Source: Bacteroidales bacterium UBA3289
GTDB taxonomy: Bacteria; Bacteroidota; Bacteroidia; Bacteroidales; UBA932
DNA: 46,075 bases
Direction: 5' to 3'
NCBI GenBank assembly: GCA_002361625.1
Contig: DETL01000026.1
Span: 35,505-81,579, forward strand
This document shows positions 7,932 to 16,208 of the stretch, piece by piece. Position numbers and translations under genes: made by a program. How positions within the stretch are numbered: position 1 is the stretch's first letter; each line of letters starts with the position of its first letter. Below the pieces are notes generated by a model. It made no database searches, was not told where the DNA came from, and saw only the letters and a list, made by a program, of their open reading frames with translations.

Positions 7932-8927
7932 TCAGTGAAGTTCGGATTCTCCGCCGTCATCCCACTCCCCGTCGATTTCCATTCCCGACGGATCCAGCAG
8001 GTCGTTTTCGTGTTTCCAGTCGTCATACTGAAGCCCGTTCTGCAGATAGCGTACTTTCCAGATGTAGTGGGTGTTCCGCAGGATGTCGAAATCCGAGACG
8101 GCGTCTTTTCCTAGATAGCTCCTGTAGATGATGGATCCCTTGTACGGACCGCTGGCATCCACGACGGCTTCCAGATAGGTAAGCCGGTCCCGGACGGCGG
8201 CTACGGCGCTGCTCTTGTCCGGACTCTTTCCGGACGAACTGGTGATGCCCGACATGCTGCCTTGGCAGTTCTCCGGCACATAAAAGACGAAAGTGCCCGA
8301 GGACGTTCCGGTTCCGTCCTGGAACTCCTGTTCGTCCAGGATGTCCTGGGCGCCGGTCGCTTTTCCCGTTCCGAAAGGCCGGAGCACCCGGTTCAGGTTG
8401 CATACCTTCACTTCCCGGAAAGCGGCTCCTTCCCATTCGCAGGTCAGGTGTGCAGTCACTTTGGCCAGGAGGCGCTCCACCGGGATGACGGACGTTTTGC
8501 CGTTGTAATCCAGCTTCCCGGCCATGGGCAATCCCCGGGTGGCAAGGGAAGTCTTCCCCGATGTATAGGAAGGAATCAGGTAGGTGAGTGCGGACAGCCC
8601 GCTTTCGGATGCGGGGAGTTCGCTCCTCATGTCGCCCATGTTCACCAGGGCGTAAATGGTATAGGAAACGCCGCTCTCCAGGGTCATCGTCATGGCATCG
8701 AGCCGGCTCGTGAAGTGGGCGGAGGTGACGAGTGAGCCATCCTCGTAGGCGGCGAGGGTGATACAGGTTTTCTTGGTTTCGATCCCCGATGCGCTCAGGA
8801 GCGAACGGGTGGCGATGTCCGTATCGGCCGTCCGGAAGAGGACGGCTTTATCCGGACGGTCCCCGGTACAGGAGCCGGACAGCAGGAGGAGGAGCACCAG
8901 GGCGGCAAAAGGTCTGACTTTACGCAT
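7932..8927 (-). CDS. Fimbrial-locus lipoprotein, fimbrillin/DUF4906-like minor subunit
   Basis: The start at 8927 gives MRKVRPFAALVLLLLLSGSC with the lipobox cysteine at C20. The reading frame stays open much further upstream, but that part overlaps the preceding gene and has no signal peptide. The 331-residue product has the layout of Bacteroidales fimbrial accessory proteins: TRSLLSASGIETKK after the lipid anchor, a YTIYALVNMGD strand, the segment TRGLPMAGKLDYNGK and the motif FVFYVPENCQGSMSG. The downstream tip-like protein has matching segments (MPMAGIEKG, YMLENCQG), so the two are probably paralogous minor subunits. The gap from the upstream anchor gene is 16 bp. It ends with a strongly acidic tail. 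Confidence 0.75.
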   Translation of the reverse strand: MRKVRPFAALVLLLLLSGSCTGDRPDKAVLFRTADTDIATRSLLSASGIETKKTCITLAAYEDGSLVTSAHFTSRLDAMTMTLESGVSYTIYALVNMGDMRSELPASESGLSALTYLIPSYTSGKTSLATRGLPMAGKLDYNGKTSVIPVERLLAKVTAHLTCEWEGAAFREVKVCNLNRVLRPFGTGKATGAQDILDEQEFQDGTGTSSGTFVFYVPENCQGSMSGITSSSGKSPDKSSAVAAVRDRLTYLEAVVDASGPYKGSIIYRSYLGKDAVSDFDILRNTHYIWKVRYLQNGLQYDDWKHENDLLDPSGMEIDGEWDDGGESELH

Positions 8928-8943
8928 AAGTATCTGTTCCTGT

Positions 8944-9732
8944 TTAGATTTCGATGAGCGGGAATACCATCCCGTCTTCCCAGTCGGCCACCCGGAGGTC
9001 CACCAGTCCATTGACCAGGTCGATGGCGACATAGATATCCTGCAGCTCCTCCGCCTTCCAGTTGTAACCCAGGGCGGCGATGAATTCCCCGAGGGGGAAG
9101 GTGGCCGGAACGCCATCGCCGGAGCGCACGGTGACCGTCAGCGAGTTGTCCTTCTGACGCGGAAGGCGGAAGGTGACGATGCCCTCTCCGTCCCGCACCT
9201 TCGGTTCGCAGCGGAACAGTCCCGGGACCGGGGAGTGGTCCAGGAGGTCGAAACCGCTGGTGTTCCCGTCCACCCGGAAGGAATAGTCCTGCAGGGCGGA
9301 AGCCGGCTTCCGGATGTCCAGGAAAACGGTGGCGAATTGTTTGCGGAGGGCGATTTCCGCCAGGGCGAGTTCGCCGGTGGCATCGACCTCCGCGAAGCCG
9401 GCATAGAGGGAATCCGCGTCCTTTCCGGCAGGGATTCCCACCCGGTGCGATTCCAGGATACCCTCCCGGATGCCCTTGCAGGCGGCGACGGTCAGATAGC
9501 CCTTCTCGACTCCCCGGGTCCAGGGGCGGCAATCCTCGATCCGGACCGTTTCCCGGAATAGGACCGATTCCCGCCAGCCCAGCAGGCAGGCTTCCCCGGT
9601 GGCCTCCGGGTCGGTAAACGTCACCTGCAGGTAGCAGGGACAATCCTCGCGTATCTCCTTGATGGAGCAGGCGGGGGCGGCCAGCATCCCGATGGCCAGG
9701 ATGCCCCGCAACAGTGTTCCTTCTTTCCTCAT
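8944..9732 (-). CDS. FimB/Mfa2 family fimbrial anchor lipoprotein
   Basis: A 262-residue lipoprotein with lipobox LAAPAC (C22), followed by the hallmark start of the family, IREDCPCYLQV. Mfa2/FimB proteins anchor the base of the fimbria in the outer membrane and limit its length. The body is two beta domains, with the family-like ending of alternating strands DIYVAIDLVNGLVDLRVADW. Its start codon is one base after the stop codon of the upstream fimbrillin gene, so they are translationally close. Position after the stalk subunits is typical for this locus type. Confidence 0.85.
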   Translation of the reverse strand: MRKEGTLLRGILAIGMLAAPACSIKEIREDCPCYLQVTFTDPEATGEACLLGWRESVLFRETVRIEDCRPWTRGVEKGYLTVAACKGIREGILESHRVGIPAGKDADSLYAGFAEVDATGELALAEIALRKQFATVFLDIRKPASALQDYSFRVDGNTSGFDLLDHSPVPGLFRCEPKVRDGEGIVTFRLPRQKDNSLTVTVRSGDGVPATFPLGEFIAALGYNWKAEELQDIYVAIDLVNGLVDLRVADWEDGMVFPLIEI

Positions 9733-9733
9733 C

Positions 9734-10783
9734 CTACGACTTTTCGTTGATTTGATATTCGGGCCCCCAATCCTCGATGGATGTCGAGAAATCGACCTCC
9801 AAGGCTCCGGGAACCTCTTCTTCCGGGTCCAGGGACCCCAGGCCGCGGATCACCGCTTCTTCGGCGATATAGGTCTTGTTCCTGGAGGTGGCCGGCAGGG
9901 TGATCGGGTAATAGTAGGTGGTTCCCCCGATGGTCGCTTCAATGACGATCCGCGTGCATCGGGGCGACCAGGAACTCCGTGACCGCGTGTCGCTGCCCGT
10001 TCCGACCGGATTGGGACAACCGTAAAAATAATGCGGGACGCTGTGGGAAGAACCGGAGGGAAGGGTCGCGTCGATGCCGGTATTGGAGAGGAGTCCATTT
10101 ACGGAAGCATCGCTCTGGAAGCCCATCCGGTTGGCCCAGAAACTCTGATCGGACGGGATTTCCGTCCGGGCGTAATCCGTCCCCAGGCGGGTTCTCCGGG
10201 GACAGTTGGTCAGATAGACGCCCTGGAGGACGAAGGTGCGGGCGGCGACGGCCGGATCCTCCATCCGGACGGAGATTTTCCGGACGCCCGCCTTGAAGAC
10301 CAGACGGTCCACGTGGATGGTCTGGATGCCATCCTCCGTATCCTCCGGGATCCGCAAGGAGCGTTTCCCGACCATGATGAGTCCTGGCAAGGCATGGTCT
10401 TCCAGATCGGAAACCGTACCGTCCAGTCCTTCCAGTGATTGGACGGTCCCCGGCTGGAAGGAGGCCGGGGCGTTGACGACGGCGCAGGCCGTATAAGTGC
10501 CGCCTTCCAATTCGCGCGTAATGGGCTCGGTGGAATCGGAGGAGCCGTAATCGGCCAGTTCTCCGTCCCGGAACAGGAGGAGCGACCAGTGCAGAACGGC
10601 CGCTTCGTCTTCTTCGCCGGCCCCTGAAACGCGGGTATATCCCGGCTGGTCCGTGATGGAAAAGGTCACCTTGACAGGGCGGTTTCCCACTGCTGAGGAA
10701 TCGTATTCCTGACATGAGGAAAGACAGGCAGCAGAGGATAATAGCAGGAGTGTTTTCAAGAAATGCTTCATCATTTTCTCCAA
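9734..10783 (-). CDS. Mfa1/FimA-type fimbrillin (second subunit)
   Basis: A 349-residue lipoprotein precursor with lipobox ACLSSC (C24). ATG codons at 10783, 10774 and 10771 are all possible starts; any of them keeps the signal peptide. It shows the fimbrillin pattern: VKVTFSITDQPGYTRVSG after the anchor, WSLLLFRDGELADYGS, TYTACAVVNAP and a C-terminal strand with DWGPEYQINEKS. In this family, subunits cross the outer membrane as lipoproteins, are cut in the N-terminal region and polymerise by C-terminal strand exchange. It shares the segments AVVNAP, VYLTN and YPITLPATSRNKTYI with the neighbouring 323-residue fimbrillin, indicating tandem duplication. Confidence 0.85.
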   Translation of the reverse strand: MEKMMKHFLKTLLLLSSAACLSSCQEYDSSAVGNRPVKVTFSITDQPGYTRVSGAGEEDEAAVLHWSLLLFRDGELADYGSSDSTEPITRELEGGTYTACAVVNAPASFQPGTVQSLEGLDGTVSDLEDHALPGLIMVGKRSLRIPEDTEDGIQTIHVDRLVFKAGVRKISVRMEDPAVAARTFVLQGVYLTNCPRRTRLGTDYARTEIPSDQSFWANRMGFQSDASVNGLLSNTGIDATLPSGSSHSVPHYFYGCPNPVGTGSDTRSRSSWSPRCTRIVIEATIGGTTYYYPITLPATSRNKTYIAEEAVIRGLGSLDPEEEVPGALEVDFSTSIEDWGPEYQINEKS

Positions 10784-10832
10784 GGTTTTGGAACCCGGAC
10801 GGACGGTCAGGCCCGTCCGGATTGATCCGTCC

Positions 10833-11804
10833 TTACAGGCTGACGGTGCCGAGGTTCAGGCCGGTCTCCCATTCGTTGACCGTAATCTGCACGGTCGCAT
10901 CACCGGTCTCCAGCGGAACATAAGGCTTGTCGCCCGGACGGTGCTTGACCACCAGTTCGTCGATGACATAGGTCTTGTTTCTTTCCAGGACGGGCAGCTC
11001 GACCGGATAATATCCTTTCTTGCCCTGGAAGGTGACTTCGACGACCAGCATCGTATGGCGGGGTTTCCAGGTGTCTTCGTAAGAGGCGGCTTCGGTCGGA
11101 TTGGGGTAGGGGTAGAACACGTGCTCGGTGGTATGGGACGTGCCGTTGGCGAGGTTGGCGTTCACCGCGTCGTACAGCAGGGCGTCATAAGCATTGTCCT
11201 TGTGCCCCAGCTGATTCGCCCAGACCGACGGGGTTCCGTCCACCGCGTAGGTGTTGTCGGCGGCCACGTTGATCAGGTAGATGCCATCGACAGTCAGGGT
11301 TTCGGAAGCCAGGGAGTACTGGTAGGCCGTCGTGATCTTGCCGATGGACACGCGCGAAACGATCCGTTTCACCGTCACCGGGACGGAACCGCCGTCCGTG
11401 AGCTCCTGCGTGGTGGAACCGGTCATGACAAAGCCGTTGGTCTTGTTCTCGCTGAGGAGACTGACGCGTCCCTTCAGTTCCGTCTCCGTCGTGATATCCG
11501 AAATGGCAGGCGCATTGACCAGGGCCCAGACCGTGCGCGTGCCGGAAGTGGCCGTGAGCTGGGCGGTCATCGCCTCCCCGGCGTCCCGGTAGTCTTCCAG
11601 CTTGCCGTCGTTGAAGACATAGACCTGGAGATTCTCCACCCGGGATTCGGAGGCGTATTCCACACCGGTGGCCTTGGTTGGGGCGGTGCCCTGGATCGTG
11701 ACGTTCACTTCGACCGGCTTGCCGTCGGTCCGGAGGGCTTCCTGCTGGCAGGAGACCAGTACGGTTGCGGCACACGCCGCGATAGAAAGGAGTTGTTTTT
11801 TCAT
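10833..11804 (-). CDS. Mfa1/FimA-type fimbrillin (first, probable major subunit)
   Basis: A 323-residue lipoprotein precursor with lipobox TVLVSC (C19). The fimbrillin features are VEVNVTIQGTAPTKATGVEY, ENLQVYVFNDGKLEDYRDAG, WALVNAPAISDI, LERNKTYVIDELVV and a final strand VQITVNEWETGLNLG. It lies first among the structural subunits, the usual place for the abundant shaft protein. The N-terminal strand contains arginine and lysine sites suitable for trypsin- or gingipain-like processing. It is separated by about 50 bp from the next fimbrillin and follows the OmpA-like gene by 12 bp. Confidence 0.88.
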   Translation of the reverse strand: MKKQLLSIAACAATVLVSCQQEALRTDGKPVEVNVTIQGTAPTKATGVEYASESRVENLQVYVFNDGKLEDYRDAGEAMTAQLTATSGTRTVWALVNAPAISDITTETELKGRVSLLSENKTNGFVMTGSTTQELTDGGSVPVTVKRIVSRVSIGKITTAYQYSLASETLTVDGIYLINVAADNTYAVDGTPSVWANQLGHKDNAYDALLYDAVNANLANGTSHTTEHVFYPYPNPTEAASYEDTWKPRHTMLVVEVTFQGKKGYYPVELPVLERNKTYVIDELVVKHRPGDKPYVPLETGDATVQITVNEWETGLNLGTVSL

Positions 11805-11816
11805 GGATATAAGAAA

Positions 11817-13796
11817 TTAATGATTGAATGTCAATTGATTATCGTCTTCTTCTTCCCTTTGTTTATCCAGTCCATAGCGACGGATCAGGGCCGAGATTTC
11901 CGGATCCAGGTTTCCCCGGTGGACGAAGGAAGGATTCAGGCGGCATGCCTTGAGATAGCTTTCCACGGCGCTCCGGTCATCCCCGCGCCGGCTGTATAGG
12001 ATGGCGAGCAGGTACAGGACCCGGTCGGTCCGTTCCATCGGCTCCAGCACTTCCAGCGCAGAGGCATTGTAGTCCATGGCGCAGTAGGCCACGGCCGTGT
12101 TGTAGTCCTTGTAGGGCCTCAGGAGCGTGACGGCCTCCTTGTATTCCCGGTCCCGGATGGCCTGGAGGCCCCGCATATAGACACTGTCCACCACGGTGGT
12201 ATGGACGGTATCCTTCTGCAGCCCCTTCCGATGCAGGTGAAAGTCGAAGCGGACGGTCCTGAGCCGCGGGTACAGGGATTCCCGGATGTACCGGTAGGAG
12301 GGGAGTGACTGGAGGCGTTTTTCCCGGAGGTCGGGCTGGGAGATGGCGGCGATCTTCCCGTATTCGTCCTTTTCCTTTTCCGCCATCCTGTTGTCTTCGC
12401 GGACGAGGACGTCCAGCATCGCCCAGTTTTCCGGATCGTTCCGGGAAAGGAACCGGATTTCGGCCGGCTTTTCCTCGGCATAGGTCTCATCCAGGCCGAT
12501 GGAGAAGCCGCTTCTCCGGACGGAGTCCCGGTAATGTTTCAGGAACCGGTCGAAGTAAGCCGATACGCTTTCCGACCTTCTGGAGGAAAGCTTCCGGTTC
12601 GCCTCGTAACTTCCTTCCGGCGAGCAGGATGCCGTGACGACGATGGAGTCCAGGTCGAAGTCCCGGTTTTGCAGGAGACTCCGCAGGTTCCCTTCGATCC
12701 GCGCCATTTCTTCCTGGTTGTGTCCCACGCTCTGGCGGATCTCCGCGCGCCCCTGTTCAAAGTCGATGTAGCAGGCGGTATTGGCCTGGACCCGTCGTTC
12801 GGTCACGATGGTCTTGTAGCGGACGGCGTCGTCGCTGAGGCCGCTGATGGAGCTGATGTAGAAGGTGAGCGGTTCGCTCCGGGGCACCCGGTAGATCCGC
12901 CGGTCCTCCTCGAAGATGTCTCCGGCCAGGAGCACCGTCGCTTTCCGGAGGGAAGGCTTGACGTTGATGGACTGGACGTAGTCGTATAGGATGTCCCCGT
13001 CGGGGCTCACGATGACCGTGTCCAGGCGGAGGCCTTCCGTGACGATGGGCACCTTGACATATTTCCGGAACATCTCGTCCTTCCGGGACACTTTCCGGCG
13101 GTTCCTCCGGACGATGAGGTCATTGGTATAGTGCCGGAGCGCCTGCTGTTCCGTGACGCCGAAATGCGACTGGAACTCTTCGTCGGAGACGAGGGTCGTA
13201 TCGGCCTTGAACCTGTAGATGTCGGGCAGGTTTCTCCGCAGGAACATCTCCAGCTGGAACCGGTCCACGAAATGGGTGGAATCGGCGGCGATGGATTCCA
13301 GGAAGCGCCGGTACTGCTGGTACCCCCTGAGCTGGGCCTTCCGGTAACCTTCCCCGGTGATCAGGATGGGATCCAGCCGGACGCTGTCTTCCTGCACGAA
13401 CAGGTCGGGGTAGAAGCGCAGCTGCCAGTTCCGGTCCTGCATCGCCTCCGGGACGATGATCCGGAAATTGAGATCCACTTTCCCGTTCCGTTCGGCGACG
13501 TTCCGGAAGCGGGCCGTAACCTTGGCCGCCTGGAGCACGTCCGTCGCGACCATCTCCCCGTTCTCATCCTTTACGGCCCGCATGATCAGTACCTGGTTCC
13601 CGTCCGGATCCTCCACGACCATCGTATCCCGCCGGGGCTCGGTGCCCATGGCGATTTCGGGCAGTTCCTTGTCGTCGGCGAGGGTCATCCGCGCCGCCAC
13701 CTGCTGCCTCCGGATGCGGTCCAGTTTTCCCTGGGACGCACATCCGGCGAAGCAGCAGAGGGCTACGACGGCCGAAAAGATCATCCGTCTGTCCAT
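11817..13796 (-). CDS. OmpA-like lipoprotein at head of fimbrial operon
   Basis: The start at 13796 gives MDRRMIFSAVVALCCFAGC with lipobox cysteine C19. The frame is open further upstream but only inside the ssb-like gene. The 659-residue product has an N-terminal beta-rich region. An OmpA/Pal-like domain follows at about residues 340-450, with IDFEQGRAEI and TASCSPEGSYEANRKLSSRRSE matching the peptidoglycan-binding layout. A helical TPR-like C-terminus (about 540-640) contains RGLQAIRDREYKEAVTLL and LLAILYSRRGDDRSAVESY. OmpA-like proteins of this sort (DUF3868-type) occur at Bacteroidales fimbrial loci and may tether the assembly to the wall. The family assignment is from memory and the exact role is unknown. 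Confidence 0.75.
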   Translation of the reverse strand: MDRRMIFSAVVALCCFAGCASQGKLDRIRRQQVAARMTLADDKELPEIAMGTEPRRDTMVVEDPDGNQVLIMRAVKDENGEMVATDVLQAAKVTARFRNVAERNGKVDLNFRIIVPEAMQDRNWQLRFYPDLFVQEDSVRLDPILITGEGYRKAQLRGYQQYRRFLESIAADSTHFVDRFQLEMFLRRNLPDIYRFKADTTLVSDEEFQSHFGVTEQQALRHYTNDLIVRRNRRKVSRKDEMFRKYVKVPIVTEGLRLDTVIVSPDGDILYDYVQSINVKPSLRKATVLLAGDIFEEDRRIYRVPRSEPLTFYISSISGLSDDAVRYKTIVTERRVQANTACYIDFEQGRAEIRQSVGHNQEEMARIEGNLRSLLQNRDFDLDSIVVTASCSPEGSYEANRKLSSRRSESVSAYFDRFLKHYRDSVRRSGFSIGLDETYAEEKPAEIRFLSRNDPENWAMLDVLVREDNRMAEKEKDEYGKIAAISQPDLREKRLQSLPSYRYIRESLYPRLRTVRFDFHLHRKGLQKDTVHTTVVDSVYMRGLQAIRDREYKEAVTLLRPYKDYNTAVAYCAMDYNASALEVLEPMERTDRVLYLLAILYSRRGDDRSAVESYLKACRLNPSFVHRGNLDPEISALIRRYGLDKQREEEDDNQLTFNH

Positions 13797-13798
13797 CT

Positions 13799-14155
13799 TT
13801 ACAGATATCTTTGGGGTTGCACGGGATCGTCGTCCGGCTCGAGGATGGAGACCCTGCGGGCGAACACTTCCCAGCTGCTTTTCTCCACGCCGTCGGCCGT
13901 CGTGTATTTGTAGGTGCGGACGCGGCCGGACACCTGCACGATGGCGCCCCTGACGACCCTTCTCAGGTCCTGGATGTTCTTTCCTTCCCACGCGGTGACA
14001 TTGAACCAGGTGGTGTCCACGACCGGATTTCCGTCCCGGTCCTTGTAGGAATAGTCCGTGGCGATGGAGAAGCGGCACACTTCCGAGTCTCCGACCCGGT
14101 TGAGGGAGGAAGTCCCGACGATGCCTCTCAGTTCAATCTTGTTCATGAATTCCAT
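13799..14155 (-). CDS. ssb: Single-stranded DNA-binding protein, short form without acidic tip
   Basis: An OB-fold protein of about 118 residues (start MEFMNKIELRG at 14155; an alternative is MNK at 14146). It contains the SSB features ELRGIVG, FSIATDYSY, TTWFNVTAWEGKN and VQVSGRVRTYKY. The C-terminus ends DDDPVQPQRYL and lacks the Asp-Asp-Ile-Pro-Phe type tip that replicative SSBs use to recruit partners, and it has no long linker. It therefore looks like an accessory SSB. The OmpA-like gene starts two bases after its stop codon, so it would be cotranscribed with the fimbrial genes. A weak -7 box (TTACTTTG on the minus strand) lies at 14223-14230. Confidence 0.85.
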   Translation of the reverse strand: MEFMNKIELRGIVGTSSLNRVGDSEVCRFSIATDYSYKDRDGNPVVDTTWFNVTAWEGKNIQDLRRVVRGAIVQVSGRVRTYKYTTADGVEKSSWEVFARRVSILEPDDDPVQPQRYL

Positions 14156-14454
14156 GGCGAGCGTTGTTTTTTGTTCTACTTGTTCCGTCCGGTCCCTGGC
14201 GCGCTCCGGCGACCGGCGAGGGCAAAGTAAGGGCAAAAAACACGAGGCGCCCCGCCCCGTGCGCTGCCGGGGTGCAAGTTTTTATGTTTCCGGTCCAGAT
14301 TGCGTTTTTCCGTTCATGAACCGTACGGAAAAACGGGCGGGACCGGAAAAAAACCGTTCGCCTGCTTGGATTGTTGTTTTACGGAAAAAGAAAAAAACCG
14401 GCTATTTTTCCGGTTTTCCTTGGCGTTGGGCGGAGAAGTGCCCATCTTAGCGAC
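14156..14454. other. Divergent intergenic region with two strong inverted repeats
   Basis: No gene is visible in these 299 bases. The region holds a nested palindrome at 14287-14349 (10-bp outer and 11-bp inner arms) and a second inverted repeat, AAAACCGG/CCGGTTTT, at 14394-14417. It separates the leftward ssb-fimbrial operon from the rightward zinc-ribbon gene, so the repeats could be operators or bidirectional terminators. Confidence 0.6.
14287..14349. repeat. Nested perfect palindrome
   Basis: Outer arms TTTCCGGTCC (14287-14296) and GGACCGGAAA (14340-14349), and inner arms CGTTTTTCCGT (14303-14313) and ACGGAAAAACG (14325-14335), are both perfect. Confidence 0.8.
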
Positions 14455-14847
14455 ATGAATGCGTACAAACTGGATGAAGGCAGCCAGTACTGCCTGGAAT
14501 GCGGGGATCCGATCCCATACGGGCGGTCGGACCGGAAATACTGTTCCGACAAATGCCGGCACCGCTACCACAACCGGGAGACGCGCCGCTGGCACCGGCG
14601 CTGCGCCCGGATCATCGGGATCCTGGAAACGAACTACGGGATCCTGGAAAGCCTGATCAAGCTCGGGGTGGAAAACGCCCTCAAGTCCGACCTGGTCCAG
14701 ATGGGGTACAACCTGGATTTCCTCACCTCCTGCCGGAAGGTGGGCCACAGGATGGTCTGCCGCTGCTTCGACATCCGCTACGAGGAGACCGAATCCCGGC
14801 TTCGGAACATTTCTTTCGACCGCTTTGCCTGGCGGGACGAGGAATGA
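14455..14847 (+). CDS. Small zinc-ribbon protein of unknown function
   Basis: This 130-residue protein starts at the ATG at 14455; the frame runs open further upstream but across the palindromes. The N-terminal 35 residues form a likely zinc ribbon, with cysteines in YCLECGDPIPYGRSDRKYC and then SDKCRHRYHN. The rest is a basic helical region (RRWHRRCARIIGILE) and a C-terminal part with two more cysteines (VCRCFDIRYEETE). Proteins with this head are common in Bacteroidota, but I know of no assigned function. Nucleic-acid binding is plausible from the basic, zinc-containing head. Its stop codon is one base from that of the convergent permease gene. Confidence 0.7.
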   Translation: MNAYKLDEGSQYCLECGDPIPYGRSDRKYCSDKCRHRYHNRETRRWHRRCARIIGILETNYGILESLIKLGVENALKSDLVQMGYNLDFLTSCRKVGHRMVCRCFDIRYEETESRLRNISFDRFAWRDEE

Positions 14848-14848
14848 A

Positions 14849-16129
14849 TCAGGCCGCTTTCCCTTCCTTCTGCGGGTCCTTGAACAGGATCATGAAGAGG
14901 ATGCCCACGACGAGGGCGTAGGCGGCGAAGATGAACCAGGCCTTGGCCCAGGAGGGATTCGCCGCGTTGTACACGGTCGCATCCACGACCGCGCCGGCGG
15001 CGAGGGTGCCGATGGTGGCGCCGAGACCGTTGGTCATGAGCATGAACAGGCCCTGGGCGCTGGAACGGATGTCCGTGGGGACGTTTTGCTCCACGTACAG
15101 GGAACCGGAGATGTTGAAGAAGTCAAAGGCGACACCGTACACGATGCAGCTCAGGATGAACAGGAGCACGCCCGGGAAGTCCGGGGAACCGAGTCCGAAG
15201 AAGCCGAAGCGGAATACCCAGGCGAACATCGCGATCAGCATCACTTTCTTGATGCCGAACTTCTTCATGCAGTAGGGGATGAGCAGGATGCACAGGGTTT
15301 CGGAAATCTGCGAGATGGAGATCAGTGCATTGGAGTTCTTGACGGCGAAGGTGTCGGCCAGGGCCGGATCCGAAGCGAAGGAACCGAGGAAGGTGTTCGC
15401 ATAGCCGTTGGTGATCTGGAGGGAGGCGCCGAGCAGCATCGAGAAGATGAAGAAGATGGCGAACTGGCTGTCCTTGAACAGGGAGAAGGCCTTGAGCCCG
15501 AACGCTTCCGCGAAACTTTCATCCCCCTTGGACTTGTTTACCGGGCACGCCGGCATCGTGAGGGCGTAGCCGCACAGAATCAGCGAGAGGATGCCGGAGG
15601 AAAGAAGCTGGGTGTAGGAGTCCTGCATGGACTTGCCGCCGATCACGAGGAAATTCGTCAGGAGCATCGAGCAGATGAAGCCCACCGTTCCGAACACGCG
15701 GATGGGCGGGAAGTCCTTCACCGGGTCCATGCCTTCATTCGCCAGGGCGTTGTAGGCCACGGCGTTCGCGATGGCGATCGTGGGCATGAAAAACGCCACG
15801 CTCAGGCTGTACAGGATGAACAGGGGAGCGAAGGCGACCGCATCACCGGCGCTCATGCAGTAGAGTCCCGCGCCGATCATGAACACGCCGGCCAGGCCAT
15901 GGCACAGGGAGAGGACCTTCTGGGCCTCCATCTTCTTGTCGGCCACGATGCCCATGAGCGTGGGCATGAAGATGGACACGATACCCTGCATGGCGAAGAA
16001 CCATTTGATCTGCGGTCCGAGTCCGATCTGTCCCAGGTAGCGGCCGAGCGAAGTGAGGTAGGCACCCCAGACGGCGAACTCCAGGAAGTTCATCAGAATG
16101 AGCTTGAGGGTGATGGGTTTGATTTTCAT
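14849..16129 (-). CDS. Nucleoside:H+ symporter family permease (NupG-like MFS)
   Basis: A 426-residue membrane protein with about 12 hydrophobic segments. It resembles E. coli NupG/XapB: the N-terminus LKLILMNFLEFAVWGAYLTS, then GPQIKWFFAMQGIVSIFMPTLMG, and IRVFGTVGFI in the middle. It would import nucleosides across the inner membrane by proton symport. Substrate specificity cannot be read from the sequence. It is monocistronic and has a -7 box CAAAAGTA (16162-16169, minus strand) in the short gap shared with tgt. Confidence 0.88.
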   Translation of the reverse strand: MKIKPITLKLILMNFLEFAVWGAYLTSLGRYLGQIGLGPQIKWFFAMQGIVSIFMPTLMGIVADKKMEAQKVLSLCHGLAGVFMIGAGLYCMSAGDAVAFAPLFILYSLSVAFFMPTIAIANAVAYNALANEGMDPVKDFPPIRVFGTVGFICSMLLTNFLVIGGKSMQDSYTQLLSSGILSLILCGYALTMPACPVNKSKGDESFAEAFGLKAFSLFKDSQFAIFFIFSMLLGASLQITNGYANTFLGSFASDPALADTFAVKNSNALISISQISETLCILLIPYCMKKFGIKKVMLIAMFAWVFRFGFFGLGSPDFPGVLLFILSCIVYGVAFDFFNISGSLYVEQNVPTDIRSSAQGLFMLMTNGLGATIGTLAAGAVVDATVYNAANPSWAKAWFIFAAYALVVGILFMILFKDPQKEGKAA

Positions 16130-16161
16130 TGTATGGGTCGGGTTATTGTTTCAACATCATA

Positions 16162-16169
16162 CAAAAGTA
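16162..16169 (-). promoter_or_regulatory. -7 box for the nucleoside permease
   Basis: On the minus strand this reads TACTTTTG, a match to TAnnTTTG, 32 bp upstream of the ATG. No good -33 box is visible. Confidence 0.5.
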
Positions 16170-16181
16170 CAAAAAAATCCG

Positions 16182-16189
16182 TAACTTTG
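16182..16189 (+). promoter_or_regulatory. -7 box for the tgt-lpt operon
   Basis: TAACTTTG matches TAnnTTTG, 19 bp upstream of the tgt ATG. A clear -33 box is not seen. Confidence 0.5.
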
Positions 16190-16208
16190 ACGGATTAAAG
16201 GAAATTAG

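Noticed and set aside
14825..16198. 457-codon plus-strand frame opposite the nucleoside permease
   Set aside because: It is rich in histidine, aspartate, glutamate and glycine with no motif, while the minus strand encodes an evident 12-helix permease.
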